Shown here piece after piece: positions 36,870 to 46,950 of a stretch of DNA of 64,000 nt (the first letter of the stretch is position 1; each line of letters starts with the position of its first letter). A program made the translations under genes and the position numbers. Under the pieces are notes generated by a model. That model was not told the origin of the DNA, ran no database searches, and saw only the letters and a list, made by a program, of their open reading frames with translations. Location of the stretch: NCBI GenBank assembly GCA_029974635.1, contig JARKQY010000048.1:1-64000 (forward strand), written 5' to 3'. This DNA comes from Bacillota bacterium (GTDB taxonomy: Bacteria > Bacillota > UBA4882 > UBA8346).

Positions 36870-37997
36870 TTACAAAGTTAAAATCTGATAAGGTTCAGCC
36901 TCAACTGCGGCGGAGGAAATCACTTGAAAATCGCCGCTATTGCCGAACTGTCCTTCCAAATATCCGGTTATTAACGGTATAAAACAACGTTCCGTGGTCC
37001 AGTGCCCAGCCTCAATAACAGCCAGACCGGCTTCCTTGGCGAATAAAAGATCATGATAATTCAATTCCCCGGTCAAATAAGCATTCGCCCCTTGCTGAGC
37101 CACCTTAGACAAAATACTCCGGCCGCTCCCGGTACATACGGCCAGCCGCTGAACTTTCCGGCTTGAATCGCCTGTAACCCGCAAATATTTGGCGCCTAAC
37201 TCCCGTTGAACCATTCGACACAGATCCGTTAATCGTAACCCGGAGTCAAAAACACCGCTGCACCCCAAACCATCAGCGGATTCATTGAATAATGGATAAA
37301 TATCAAAGGCAGGTTCTTCATAAGGATGATTTTTACGGATGGAATCCATTATCCCAGCCAGGTTTCGCCGGTGGACGACCATCTCCAGCCGGACTTCCGC
37401 CGTTGTCTCCAAGACTCCCGGTTCCCCCAGGTATGGCCGGGCTTGGTGATTAGGCCGGAAGGTTCCGTTTCCCCTTATTTCAAAGGAACATTCGCTATAA
37501 TTCCCGATAATACCGGCTCCGGCTGAGGCCATGGAGTTTCTAACGGTCTCCAGGTGACTTTCCGGCACAAATACCACGATTTTATACTGATCTCCCGGTA
37601 TAGACTCAATGGTTGTCAATTCCTTTAACTGCAAGCGTTGTGCAATATAACGGTTTAAACCCTGGACAGAACTGTCCAGATTGGTATGAGAGGCCACCAG
37701 GAACAGATCGTTTTTTAGTAAGGCATTCAGGTAAAATCCAACTCCGGAGGCAGGATCAACTTGAAAAAACGGTTTAAAAAACAAAGGATGATGAACAATG
37801 AAACCATCCACCGCTAGCCCTATCCCTTCATCCAGCACTTCCCGGTTTAAATCCACGGCTGCCAAAACCCGTTTTACCGGCATGTTTTTATTGCCGACTT
37901 GCAGGCCCACATGATCGTAACTCTCAGCTATGTCCCAAGGCGCCAAAGAATTTAACGCACTTAAAATCTGATGCAGATAAACCAAATCCACACCCAC
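36870..37997 (-). CDS. Nif3-like dinuclear metal protein, long form
   Basis: This is a hexameric protein with a two-metal site; activity suggested for relatives includes GTP cyclohydrolase-like and FolE2-type roles, but none is proved in general. The 375 residues are the long Gram-positive form: Nif3 halves at about 5-130 and 280-370, with a PII-like insert between. Metal ligands are visible as VHHPLFFK (near residue 70), SHTNLD and EAGHWTTE. The start is GTG at 37997 or 37991. A promoter with a palindrome over its -35 lies upstream. Confidence 0.9.
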   Translation of the reverse strand: MGVDLVYLHQILSALNSLAPWDIAESYDHVGLQVGNKNMPVKRVLAAVDLNREVLDEGIGLAVDGFIVHHPLFFKPFFQVDPASGVGFYLNALLKNDLFLVASHTNLDSSVQGLNRYIAQRLQLKELTTIESIPGDQYKIVVFVPESHLETVRNSMASAGAGIIGNYSECSFEIRGNGTFRPNHQARPYLGEPGVLETTAEVRLEMVVHRRNLAGIMDSIRKNHPYEEPAFDIYPLFNESADGLGCSGVFDSGLRLTDLCRMVQRELGAKYLRVTGDSSRKVQRLAVCTGSGRSILSKVAQQGANAYLTGELNYHDLLFAKEAGLAVIEAGHWTTERCFIPLITGYLEGQFGNSGDFQVISSAAVEAEPYQILTL

Positions 37998-38016
37998 CTT
38001 CCACCATTCTGCTTTG

Positions 38017-38045
38017 ATTATAACATATTGTAGCGTAGCTACAAT
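38017..38045 (-). promoter_or_regulatory. Promoter of the nif3 unit with overlapping palindrome
   Basis: The minus strand has TTGTAG, a 16-base spacer and TATAAT. The -35 and spacer overlap ATTGTAGC/GCTACAAT, an eight-base inverted repeat around three bases (38027-38045), which looks like an operator. Confidence 0.65.
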
Positions 38046-38139
38046 TAAAAAATTGTCCTATATATGTTAAATAAGTTTTAAACGACCTTGTTATCTTCTG
38101 TGATTCGGGGATGCCCGTTTCGTGTTCCGCGTTTAGCGT

Positions 38140-38300
38140 TCAATGTTTTCCGTGATTCGAGGAGGTTTGTTCCGAATTTTGTATTCATCGTTCATCGATT
38201 AAGCATGGAACCTGAGATTTGAACCCGGAACCTTGAACTCGGAACGCTGAACGATAGACCCAAAACCCTAGCCCACAACCCCGGAACCGGAACGCTGAAC
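38140..38300. repeat. Fold-back repeat of the GAACGCTGAACG family, copy 2
   Basis: The left arm around 38110-38145 holds GTTCCGCGTTTAGCGTTCA. The right arm at 38224-38260 holds GAACTCGGAACGCTGAACG, its near complement. A partial third arm (GGAACCGGAACGCTGAAC) ends at 38300. Together with the nif3 upstream DNA this fills the gap of about 300 bases before the tRNA terminator. Confidence 0.65.
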
Positions 38301-38303
38301 AAT

Positions 38304-38328
38304 AAAAAAAGCGGGTTTCCCCACTTTA
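38304..38328 (-). terminator. Terminator downstream of the tRNA gene
   Basis: On the minus strand AAGTGGGG-AAA-CCCGCTT forms a hairpin followed by seven T, about 30 bases past the tRNA CCA end. Confidence 0.7.
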
Positions 38329-38359
38329 GTTTTAAAACTGCTTATTATTTTTACTGAAT

Positions 38360-38434
38360 TGGTGGGCCCACTCGGATTCGAACCAAGGACCGATCGGTTA
38401 TGAGCCGACTGCTCTACCGCTGAGCTATGGGCCC
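38360..38434 (-). tRNA. tRNA with CAU anticodon (elongator Met or lysidine-modified Ile2)
   Basis: On the minus strand a 75-base cloverleaf begins GGGCCCATAGCTCAG and ends TGGGCCCACCA, so CCA is encoded. The anticodon loop is CTCATAA with CAT at 38400-38402. The T arm has GGTTCGAATCC. The G1-C72 pair excludes the initiator tRNA. The choice between elongator Met and Ile2 depends on identity elements I cannot score here. Confidence 0.93.
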
Positions 38435-38608
38435 AAAAATCTATCAGCACAGCATTAAATATTATACACTGTTTCTCGCCGGACATCAACCCCTAAAAAC
38501 GGAAGAATCCGTTTTTTTGAGAATTGTGGTAATTTCCGTGCGGTTGAATTGGGTTCACCACAATTCGATGACAACAGAAAATCTGTTTTTTGTGAGTCAT
38601 GACAAAGC

Positions 38609-39715
38609 CTAATCTAAAAAGTCCTTCAGCTTCTTGCTGCGACTGGGATGACGTAATTTACGAAGGGCCTTGGCCTCAATTTGCCGGATGCGTTCCCGGG
38701 TGACATTAAAGATCTGCCCGACCTCTTCCAGGGTCCGGGCCCGGCCGTCATCCAACCCGAAACGGAGCCGCAGCACTTTTTCTTCACGCGGCGTCAAGGT
38801 ATTTAATACATCCTCCAATTGCTCTTTCAGCAGCCGGAATGAAGCGGCTTCGGCCGGCGCGGGGGCATCCTGATCCTCAATAAAATCTCCCAGATGGCTG
38901 TCTTCTTCCTCGCCGATGGGGGTCTCCAGGGAGACAGGCTCCTGGGCAATCTTGATGATCTCCCGCACCCGTTCCGGGCTCATCTCCATCTCCTCGGCTA
39001 TCTCCTCCGCCGAAGGTTCCCGTCCAAGGGATTGTAATAGCTGACGGGAGACCCGGATTAATTTATTAATGGTCTCCACCATATGGACCGGTATCCGTAT
39101 GGTCCGGGCTTGATCGGCAATCGCCCTGGTAATGGCCTGCCGGATCCACCAAGTTGCGTAAGTGCTAAATTTAAAACCTTTCCGGTAATCAAATTTTTCG
39201 ACAGCCTTGATTAAGCCCAAATTTCCTTCCTGGATCAGGTCGAGGAACAACATTCCCCGTCCCACATAACGTTTGGCGATGCTGACCACCAGCCGGAGAT
39301 TGGCCTCGGCCAACCGCCGTTTGGCGTATTCGTCGCCCGCCTCCACTTTACAGGCTAGTTCGATTTCTTCGCTTGCGGAAAGGAGCGGCACGCGGCCGAT
39401 TTCCTTGAGATACATCCGGACCGGATCATCCAGTGCAATCCCTTCGGGAATCGTAAGATCAATTTCTACCTCTTCAACTTCACCTTCCACCGGATAACCA
39501 TCTTGTTCACCGCCGGACTCGTCGCTGGTGTCGGGCAGAATCTCAATACCGTTGCTGGTTAAAGTTTCATAGACATCATCAATTTGGTCAGGGGATAGGT
39601 CAACTTGTTCCAATGTATCCATAATTTCTCGATATGAAACGATCCCTTTTCGCTTGCCTTTAACAATCAATTCCTTTATGCCTTCAATGTTTGGCAAGGC
39701 CTTTTCTTTACTCAA
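38609..39715 (-). CDS. rpoD: RNA polymerase primary sigma factor (SigA/RpoD)
   Basis: The housekeeping sigma factor directs RNA polymerase to TTGACA/TATAAT promoters. The 368 residues match the short Gram-positive form. Region 1.1 is at the N-terminus, region 1.2-2 contains [16 protein letters not shown] and [14 protein letters not shown], and region 2.4 contains [14 protein letters not shown]. Region 4 carries [14 protein letters not shown] and the helix-turn-helix [18 protein letters not shown]. The start is TTG 39715. The gene lies downstream of dnaG, the usual macromolecular synthesis operon order. Confidence 0.98.
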   Translation of the reverse strand: MSKEKALPNIEGIKELIVKGKRKGIVSYREIMDTLEQVDLSPDQIDDVYETLTSNGIEILPDTSDESGGEQDGYPVEGEVEEVEIDLTIPEGIALDDPVRMYLKEIGRVPLLSASEEIELACKVEAGDEYAKRRLAEANLRLVVSIAKRYVGRGMLFLDLIQEGNLGLIKAVEKFDYRKGFKFSTYATWWIRQAITRAIADQARTIRIPVHMVETINKLIRVSRQLLQSLGREPSAEEIAEEMEMSPERVREIIKIAQEPVSLETPIGEEEDSHLGDFIEDQDAPAPAEAASFRLLKEQLEDVLNTLTPREEKVLRLRFGLDDGRARTLEEVGQIFNVTRERIRQIEAKALRKLRHPSRSKKLKDFLD

Positions 39716-39824
39716 AGTCCGTTTACCATCCTTCCGGGGGAGGAGTTCCCTATATTTAACAATTTTTTATCCTTTAAAAATCGATCATTATGAAGTAATA
39801 TAAAGAAGAACAGATTTATTATTA

Positions 39825-41702
39825 CTAAACTCCGGGCGAAAAACCCGGGAATTCTTTTTGAAGTTTTCGCTTTAATTCGGTAAACTGTTTAATCCTGTTT
39901 TTAAGCTCATCCTCGGTGAATGGATTTCCGGACTCATCCCGGCAGGCGGTAATTTGCCAGGTCAGGCTTTGAATTCTCTCTTCCAATCGTAGTTTTTTTA
40001 AGCGGCTGATATTGCCTGAAAGATCCGTTTGACAGTCTTTTATCTTTTGCTCCGCAACTAAAGAAACCGCCACTTCACGGAGGGAACCGCTTAAGACCTC
40101 CAAAATCTTGTCAGAATCTTTGATATCGCCTTCTAAACCGCTCAGTACCGAGAATAAATCCTGCCAAATCTTGAAACTAAACTCATCGATTTTCAATTCT
40201 TCTTTAATTCGCTCAAATTTTTCATATTCCTGCAAAGCAGACTGTAAAAGTTCCTTTTCTGCTTCAAAAATAGCTTTTTTTAGAGGGGTAAGCTCTTCCA
40301 GGTTTAATCCGTTGGATGAACCCGCATACATAGGAATATCCGCTATTTTTACAGTCGTTTCTTTAGTATAACTATTATTAAGGTTCTTATCCAAAACCGG
40401 TGATTTCTTCCTGTTATTTTTCAGCCATTCTTTAAATTCAGCGAAGACTGATGTTTCAGTAATACCGATCTCCCGTGCCAATTGCCGTAAATAATACTCC
40501 CGGGATATATTACTGTCCAATTCCGCAATTTGAGGTAAAGCGGCGGAGACTGCCCGTACTTTGCCCTCCGGAGTATTTAAGTCATATTCTTTAATGGCCA
40601 AGCCAATTTTAAAATCCGTAAAATGAAACGCTCCATCCACCAGTTTTTGAAACTCAGCGGCTCCCTTGTTTTTGATAAAAGAATCCGGATCATCCCCTGC
40701 TGGTATCGTTAATACTTTTACGGTTAATCCGGCTTCTTTCAAGATCTCCATCCCGCGGACAGTGGCGTGCTGTCCGGCGGCATCCGCATCATAGGCTAAA
40801 ATGACTTCCCCGGCGTATCTTTTAATCATTCGAGCTTGCTCTTTGGTTAATGCTGTTCCCAAAGAGGCTACCGTATTCGAAAAACCCGCCTGATGCGCTT
40901 GGATCACATCCAAATAACCTTCGACAATGGTTGCTTGGTTCAAACGGCGCAGAGTTTCCTTGGCCAATGATAATCCGTATAAAAAATTGCCTTTACGGAA
41001 AACGGGAGTTTCAGGAGAGTTTAAATATTTGGGCTGCCCCTCGGCAACATCCCGAAAAACCCGCCCTCCAAAACCGATAACATTCCCTTTGGGATCTAAA
41101 ATCGGAAAGATGACCCGGTCCCGGAAGCGATCATAATAACCGGTTTCGCCGAGACTCACCAATCCCAAAGTTTCTGCCAATTCAAGCTTTACTCCTTTCT
41201 TCCGCAACACCTCGGTTAAGCTTTGCCGGGCAGCGGGTGCAAATCCCAAACAAAACCGGTTGCAAGTTTCCACAGTAAGACCGCGCTTTAAAAAATAATT
41301 CAGGGCTTGTTTCCCAGCTTCGGTCCGGTGTAAACACTGAACAAAATAAGCCATTGCCAGTTGATTTATTTTATACAACTCTTCCTTTTTGCGGGTATCC
41401 ACCGTTTGCTCTGTGGAGGTTTCCGGCCAAACCAACCCGGCCCGGTCCGCCAGCAGGCGGGCAGCTTCAATAAACTCAAGGTTTTCCATCTTTTGAATAA
41501 AACTAAAAACATCGCCTCCGGTGCTGCATCCAAAACAGTAGTAAAACTGCTTGGCTTGGTTCACATTAAACGAAGGAGTTTTTTCGGAATGAAAAGGACA
41601 AAGACCAATCAATGCGCGGCCTGATCGTTTTAAAGTAACATATTCGGAGATGACCGATACAATGTCATTCTTCTCCTTGATTTCCCGGAAAAAATCCTGC
41701 AT
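39825..41702 (-). CDS. dnaG: DNA primase
   Basis: DnaG makes RNA primers at the replication fork. With start ATG 41702 (AAAGGAAC upstream) the protein has 625 residues and opens like other primases (MQDFFREIKEKNDIVSVI). An earlier in-frame ATG (41783) adds 27 unrelated residues without a ribosome site. The zinc finger is CPFH with CFGC (about residues 35-60). The TOPRIM core carries VVEGYLDVI and ILAYDADAAG. A helicase-binding C-terminal region follows. It lies 109 bases upstream of rpoD. Confidence 0.96.
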   Translation of the reverse strand: MQDFFREIKEKNDIVSVISEYVTLKRSGRALIGLCPFHSEKTPSFNVNQAKQFYYCFGCSTGGDVFSFIQKMENLEFIEAARLLADRAGLVWPETSTEQTVDTRKKEELYKINQLAMAYFVQCLHRTEAGKQALNYFLKRGLTVETCNRFCLGFAPAARQSLTEVLRKKGVKLELAETLGLVSLGETGYYDRFRDRVIFPILDPKGNVIGFGGRVFRDVAEGQPKYLNSPETPVFRKGNFLYGLSLAKETLRRLNQATIVEGYLDVIQAHQAGFSNTVASLGTALTKEQARMIKRYAGEVILAYDADAAGQHATVRGMEILKEAGLTVKVLTIPAGDDPDSFIKNKGAAEFQKLVDGAFHFTDFKIGLAIKEYDLNTPEGKVRAVSAALPQIAELDSNISREYYLRQLAREIGITETSVFAEFKEWLKNNRKKSPVLDKNLNNSYTKETTVKIADIPMYAGSSNGLNLEELTPLKKAIFEAEKELLQSALQEYEKFERIKEELKIDEFSFKIWQDLFSVLSGLEGDIKDSDKILEVLSGSLREVAVSLVAEQKIKDCQTDLSGNISRLKKLRLEERIQSLTWQITACRDESGNPFTEDELKNRIKQFTELKRKLQKEFPGFSPGV

Positions 41703-41875
41703 TTGTTCCTTTGCCAAGTTCCACTCCAACACGTAAGTCTTTGCAAACAGAATTGTTTCAATCAATTCGTAAATTTTTTCCATACGGATAGTGTATGGCT
41801 CAAAAATTATTTTCGCGGATTTTTGCGGAGTTCCTGCCGGTGATATAATTATTCATTGCCAATATCAGAATTACT

Positions 41876-41899
41876 AAAAAAAAAACGCCTTTATGGCGT
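41876..41899 (-). terminator. Terminator overlapping the end of the RodZ-like gene
   Basis: ACGCC and GGCGT flank a five-base loop, with ten T on the minus strand. The 5' arm lies in the last codons and the TAA stop sits in the loop. Confidence 0.75.
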
Positions 41900-42628
41900 C
41901 ACTAAACCTTCCGGAGTAAACCGCAATATTTTTACTTTGCCCTCTTCACCGAGAGGTCCCAAATCTTTTCCGTTGAAATTCAACTTAAGCGCGGTGGGAT
42001 TGCCGACTTGAATGACTAAATCCTTTTGAGCGGTCCATAAAAGTTTCGATGTTGAAGGGCTAAAGGTACTGCCGTTCTCTGTATAGACAAAACGGCCGTC
42101 GGATTTGACCGAAACCCAGACACGACCGGTAAATGAGGCATAAACTTCGATTGGATATGATTGGGTGTTCAAAGTTTCATCCGGTTTTGATTCTACAGAT
42201 CTCCGGGAAGACAGAGCCTCCTGCGTATAGACGTGTTTAATGGGCGGAAATACGAAACTGAAAACCAGTAACAGTCCAATAATGGAGGCGGTAACCGTTA
42301 AATATGCTTCCCGGGACCAGTGAAGGGTTACTGTGGGATTATATTTTTCAGAAACAGCCTTTTCAAGCTGAACTTGACGCTCCTCTTCTTCGATTTGGGA
42401 TTTTATATCGTGATAACGTTGTAATACCTCTTGGGGATCCAACCCTACGGCGCTGGCATAATTGGCGATAAATCCCTTCCGGTATACTTCTCCGGGAATT
42501 CCGTTGAAATCCCCGCGATCAATTGCCTCCAAATAGCGGAGGCTAATTTTGGTGATTTCCTGAACCTCTTTTAAAGACAAATTTCTCTCTTCCCTGGCTT
42601 TCCGAAGATATTCCCCAATCTCTTTCAA
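41891..42628 (-). CDS. RodZ-like protein: HTH, one membrane helix, DUF4115
   Basis: RodZ links MreB to the membrane in rod-shaped cells. Residues 1-65 form a Cro/XRE-type helix-turn-helix (LRKAREERNLSLKEVQEIT). One membrane helix lies at about 113-133. The periplasmic-side DUF4115 domain is at about 165-245 and ends GEEGKVKILRFTPEGL. The start is taken as TTG 42628, six bases after AGGGGTG; an ATG at 42676 lacks a ribosome site and would add 16 residues before the HTH. Confidence 0.88.
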   Translation of the reverse strand: MKEIGEYLRKAREERNLSLKEVQEITKISLRYLEAIDRGDFNGIPGEVYRKGFIANYASAVGLDPQEVLQRYHDIKSQIEEEERQVQLEKAVSEKYNPTVTLHWSREAYLTVTASIIGLLLVFSFVFPPIKHVYTQEALSSRRSVESKPDETLNTQSYPIEVYASFTGRVWVSVKSDGRFVYTENGSTFSPSTSKLLWTAQKDLVIQVGNPTALKLNFNGKDLGPLGEEGKVKILRFTPEGLVTP

Positions 42629-42837
42629 AATAAACACCCCTGTTAACATAGCGTGAAAATCTTCTTTTCCATTCAACTATATTACACGCACTGATAATCA
42701 TTTCCTCCGGCCATTCGCCCGGACTCTCCGCGAATGATGGCAACCCGCTTTGGTTATAATTGTGTGATTATCAAATACAAATATTAATATATATTCGAGG
42801 TCAAATAAGACAGTTCCTTCCTTATGAGCAAAAATTA

Positions 42838-45087
42838 CTACCCCTGGTTCCGTTTTTTTAGTTCTTCCATTTGACGGGCGGTAATATATACCTCCCTGGG
42901 TTTGCTTCCCTCATAGGATCCAATCATTCCTTTGGATTCCATCATATCTACCAGACGGGCCGCCCGGGTGTATCCTACTCGTAAACGCCGCTGTAAAACC
43001 GAAGCGGAAGCCTGGCCGTACTCCACCACGATCCGGACCGCATCCCAGAAAAGGTCGTCTTCATCGGGAGCCGTCCCCGCTTCCTTCTTCTCGGGAATAT
43101 TGACGAACTGTTCTTGATAAGTTGGTGTGCCTTGCAGCTTCCAATGTTTAATTACCGCTTCGATCTCGCGCTCCGTCACCAATGCCCCTTGAATCCGTCT
43201 CGGCTTCATGGCGCCTACAGGAGAGAACAACATATCTCCCTGCCCCAATAAACGTTCCGCTCCCACGCTATCCAAAATCGTCCGCGAATCAATTTGCGAG
43301 GATACTGCAAAAGCAATCCGCGAAGGAATATTAGCCTTTATCAAGCCGGTAATTACATCCACCGATGGACGTTGTGTGGCTACTACCAAGTGAATTCCGG
43401 TAGCTCTTGCCATTTGCGCTAAGCGGCAAATAGCATCCTCCACCTCAACCGGGGCTATCATCATCAAATCGGCTAATTCATCAATGATTACCACTATCAC
43501 CGGTAATAGCTGTTCTTCAGTCACCGTTGCATTGTACTTTTCCAAATCACGAACCCGCGCTTCGGCAAATAACTTATAGCGGCGTTCCATCTCGTCGACT
43601 ACCAGCTTTAGAACTCCACTAGCTTTCCTGGCCTCAGTAACCACCGGAGCCATCAAATGCGGGATTCCATTATACATTGACAATTCAACCATTTTGGGGT
43701 CAATCATGATAAATTTGACTTCGCTGGGGAAAGCCTTATAAAGGATACTCATTATTAAAGTATTGATACATACGCTCTTTCCCGAACCGGTGGCCCCGGC
43801 CACCAAGAGATGAGGCATCTTTTTAAGATCGGCCATCACAACCTCGCCGCCGATGTCCACGCCCAAAGCAACGCTTAGTTTTCCCGAATTCCAAAAGTTT
43901 TTTGAGTCAAGCATATCCCGCAGGGTCACGATTTGGGTTTCGTGGTTGGGAACTTCGATTCCGATGGCGGCTTTCCCCGGTATCGGGGCTTCAAGCCGGA
44001 GCCCTTTGGCTGCCAAAGCCAGGGCAATATCGTCAGTCAAATTCACAATCCGGCTAACCTTAACTCCCGGAGCCGGTTGTAAATCATAACGCGTAATAAC
44101 CGGACCATAATGAATATCAATAACCTTGGCCTGAACCCCGAAACTGGCCAGGGCTTCCTCCAACTGGTGCGACTGATCCAAAAACCGGGCTCCCTTTTTT
44201 TGACGGTTGGAACCCCCGATTAAATTCGGATCCGGCAATTTATAGTTACCCTTTCGTAATTCAGGTTTTTCAATCGTTTCCGGAGTAGCCACCTGATGCT
44301 TCTCCGTATTCTTCTCTTTTAACATACTGTGAAGAGTTGCCAAAACATTACTTTCCTGCTTCTTAGACGGAGAAAACTGCACTACTTTGCCGGCGGATTT
44401 CGCAGAAGGCATCTCTTCCATCTCGGGCAAATGGAATTCCACTGGATGAATCATGACTGGTTTATCGTCTTTCTTTTCTTCCAAAGCCGCCGGCTTGCGG
44501 CGGATTTTTACACGGTTTCCAAATCCGAATAAAACCTCGGTTAACGGCCGATCCAGGGCCAAAATAATGGTTATGGCCAGCCATATAAAAACAAACACGC
44601 CGCTTCCGAATTTACCGAATAAATGCAATAAATTAAGCGCTATAAAATGCCCGACGACCCCTCCACCGTCCGGCGCGGAATTCCAACTATTTGCCGTAAT
44701 GGCAATCCCGCTGAAAAAATGCATTACGACCAATGCCCATAAAAAAAGCAACGCCAAGGAGATAAAATGCATTACGGAGCGGATTCCATGCCGCCATCGC
44801 AACAGATACCAACCAACGACTCCGCAGAATAAAACCGGAATAATCGCCCCACGCCGTCCAAAAACATAATGTAGCCCTTCTTTTAAAATATCACCGACAA
44901 AGCCAGCCCCGTTAGAAAAAAGTGACACTAGGGACAATAGGGCGACGCCAAGCAAGAGAACTCCGGTTATCTCAAATCGCTGTTCAATTAAGCGGCTATC
45001 CTCAGGAACACTCTCATTTTCCAGTTCCTCAGGTATTTTTTTGGTACGGGCCACGTTTTTCACCACTTCCGACTGATTTCCTTCCAC
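42838..45087 (-). CDS. ftsK: FtsK/SpoIIIE-type DNA translocase
   Basis: This hexameric ATPase pumps chromosomal DNA through the division septum. The roughly 749 residues hold four N-terminal membrane helices (about 38-195), a short linker, the alpha/beta motor (Walker A GATGSGKSVCIN, Walker B VIIDELADLMM) and a C-terminal gamma winged helix (SASVLQRRLRVGYTRAARLVDMME) that reads KOPS/SRS-type sequences. The start is GTG 45087, or a GTG nine codons later. It follows the Na/Pi symporter gene in the same direction. Confidence 0.96.
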   Translation of the reverse strand: MEGNQSEVVKNVARTKKIPEELENESVPEDSRLIEQRFEITGVLLLGVALLSLVSLFSNGAGFVGDILKEGLHYVFGRRGAIIPVLFCGVVGWYLLRWRHGIRSVMHFISLALLFLWALVVMHFFSGIAITANSWNSAPDGGGVVGHFIALNLLHLFGKFGSGVFVFIWLAITIILALDRPLTEVLFGFGNRVKIRRKPAALEEKKDDKPVMIHPVEFHLPEMEEMPSAKSAGKVVQFSPSKKQESNVLATLHSMLKEKNTEKHQVATPETIEKPELRKGNYKLPDPNLIGGSNRQKKGARFLDQSHQLEEALASFGVQAKVIDIHYGPVITRYDLQPAPGVKVSRIVNLTDDIALALAAKGLRLEAPIPGKAAIGIEVPNHETQIVTLRDMLDSKNFWNSGKLSVALGVDIGGEVVMADLKKMPHLLVAGATGSGKSVCINTLIMSILYKAFPSEVKFIMIDPKMVELSMYNGIPHLMAPVVTEARKASGVLKLVVDEMERRYKLFAEARVRDLEKYNATVTEEQLLPVIVVIIDELADLMMIAPVEVEDAICRLAQMARATGIHLVVATQRPSVDVITGLIKANIPSRIAFAVSSQIDSRTILDSVGAERLLGQGDMLFSPVGAMKPRRIQGALVTEREIEAVIKHWKLQGTPTYQEQFVNIPEKKEAGTAPDEDDLFWDAVRIVVEYGQASASVLQRRLRVGYTRAARLVDMMESKGMIGSYEGSKPREVYITARQMEELKKRNQG

Positions 45088-45114
45088 ACGGGATCATTAT
45101 TGACGATATCTCTT

Positions 45115-45237
45115 TTATATTTACTGTAATTTCGAGGATGTCTCGTTCCGCGTTCATCGTTCAACGATTATACATTACGTCACCCGCACAACCTTGAACC
45201 CGAAACTCGGAACGCTGAACGATAGGCCAAAACCCTA
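45115..45237. repeat. Fold-back repeat of the GAACGCTGAACG family, copy 3
   Basis: CGTTCCGCGTTCATCGTTCA on the left pairs with GGAACGCTGAACGA on the right. The right edge (AGGCCAAAACCCTA) continues into the nptA stop region and matches the edge of copy 2 (AGACCCAAAACCCTA). Confidence 0.65.
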
Positions 45238-46950
45238 AACTCCTTCGCCATCATTAAGAATGACTGTAGCGATATTGGCAGAATGGGCCGCCACCCGTTC
45301 CAGATTACTCAACATTTCCACATAAATAACTCCGGAACCCGGCCAGCATTTTCCCTGATTTAAACGATGAATATGATTTTGGCGCAATTCTTCTTCCAAT
45401 TTATCCATATTGCTTTCCCGATTTTGCACTTGTTTCGCCTGTTCCAAGTTATTCTCCCGCAAAGCTTGGCACGCCTTGCTAAAAAGATCAACCGATTTGC
45501 CGAAGAATAGTTCCATTTCGTTTAACGCGAGTTCGGAGAAAGGTAGTTGTTCCCGGTATCTTTTCTCGGCTAAATTGGCGATATTGTTGGCATGGTCTCC
45601 GACCCGTTCAATATCACTGACAATATGCAACAGACCGGCCAAACGTTGGGATTGAGCTTCAGTTAATGAGTTTTGCGATAACAAAGCCGATAAATAAAAA
45701 GTGATTTGTTCCTGTAAATCATCTACAATGGCTTCATCCCGGTTGATACCGTTCAACAGGTGGAGTTGACCTTTTAAAAAAGCCTGGCGGGACGATTTTA
45801 GCATTTCCAGCGCCATGTTCGCCATTTGGTTGATTTCATGTCCTGCCAAAATCAAGGCCAATGCAGGACTCTGCAATGCACGGCGATCTAAAAAAGTGGC
45901 GCTGCTGGAACCAATCCTGCCTTTTTCCGAAAACATCGCGATTTTAAGCTTAGTGGCGACAACCGACAAAGGAAACCAAATACAAATTACCGTCATATTA
46001 AACATGGTATGAGCCATAGCCAAATCCCAACCGCTGAACCAGTTATTTGACAACGTCCTGGGAATCGGCCATTGAAAAGCGGCGATCTCGAACCATTGAA
46101 ACCCCATACGCAGATAATGACTAATCTCCCGGACCGCGCTAATGGCAAACGGTAAGAACGCCAGCCAGATCAAAGCAGTTATTAAATTGAAGGCAAAGAG
46201 AAACCAATTCACCTTCTTTACGCTGGAAACCCTGTCCAAACCCACCAGCATATTAATAATTGCAGCTCCAACATTAGCTCCGATGATGATTGCAAATGCT
46301 CCGCTGAAAAAATCGGAAAAAGACAAGGCTAAACCAACGCCAACCGCACTTTGAATCAAAACCACCACGGTATTGCTGCTGCGAAAAATGGCCGCCAAAG
46401 TTAATCCCAAAACAAAACCGAGCCATGGATTAAGAAAGATAGGCTTAATGAATGAGTTGGTTCCGGGCTGCAATGCCAGAATCTGATAAGCCTGATAAAA
46501 CAACTCAAAACCGAGATACATCAAACCCAAATTGAGCAAAATCTGTCCTAAATAGTGCCAATTACGTTTTTTCCCGTATGAATACAATAAATAACCAACA
46601 AATAGCAATAAAAACGAGATCGCACCCAGTTTAATGGCCATTAAATGAGCAGTAACGGTAATTCCCAGATTAACCCCCAGCATAATCCATAAAGCTGGGA
46701 GTAAACTGAGCAAACCGGCATTCACCAGGCTCGAGATCATCCCAAATGTTAATACATTGCTCTGGAGAACCGCAGCCATCCCGATTCCGGTAACTACACT
46801 GGATATCGGACCTCTTGATTGGGTTTCCAGGATCGCCCGTATTTTTTCCCCGAACATTTTTTGAATACCATCACCGAAGCGTGAGATTGCAAATAAAAAA
46901 AGTCCTAGAGCTCCAATGAGTTTTAATATACCTTCGACTATCGGCGGCAA
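45235..46950 (-). CDS. Na+/phosphate symporter-family protein with C-terminal PhoU-like domain
   Basis: It probably moves phosphate with sodium, or acts in phosphate homeostasis. The start is TTG 46950, nine bases after AGGAGG; an ATG at 46974 lies upstream of that ribosome site and is rejected. The 571 residues carry two Na/Pi repeats. The first QSN motif appears as VLQSNVLTFG (near residue 60) and the second as FRSSNTVVVLIQS (near 190). Eight or so membrane helices lead to a helical PhoU-like tail (about 350-565). The gene interrupts the usual tepA-ylzJ-ftsK order. Confidence 0.9.
   Translation of the reverse strand: MPPIVEGILKLIGALGLFLFAISRFGDGIQKMFGEKIRAILETQSRGPISSVVTGIGMAAVLQSNVLTFGMISSLVNAGLLSLLPALWIMLGVNLGITVTAHLMAIKLGAISFLLLFVGYLLYSYGKKRNWHYLGQILLNLGLMYLGFELFYQAYQILALQPGTNSFIKPIFLNPWLGFVLGLTLAAIFRSSNTVVVLIQSAVGVGLALSFSDFFSGAFAIIIGANVGAAIINMLVGLDRVSSVKKVNWFLFAFNLITALIWLAFLPFAISAVREISHYLRMGFQWFEIAAFQWPIPRTLSNNWFSGWDLAMAHTMFNMTVICIWFPLSVVATKLKIAMFSEKGRIGSSSATFLDRRALQSPALALILAGHEINQMANMALEMLKSSRQAFLKGQLHLLNGINRDEAIVDDLQEQITFYLSALLSQNSLTEAQSQRLAGLLHIVSDIERVGDHANNIANLAEKRYREQLPFSELALNEMELFFGKSVDLFSKACQALRENNLEQAKQVQNRESNMDKLEEELRQNHIHRLNQGKCWPGSGVIYVEMLSNLERVAAHSANIATVILNDGEGV

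Noticed and set aside
38268-38489. 73-codon frame across the tRNA
   Set aside because: It is produced by the tRNA gene and its terminator.
41703-41783. N-terminal extension of DnaG to ATG 41783
   Set aside because: The added residues do not match primases and there is no ribosome site before that ATG.
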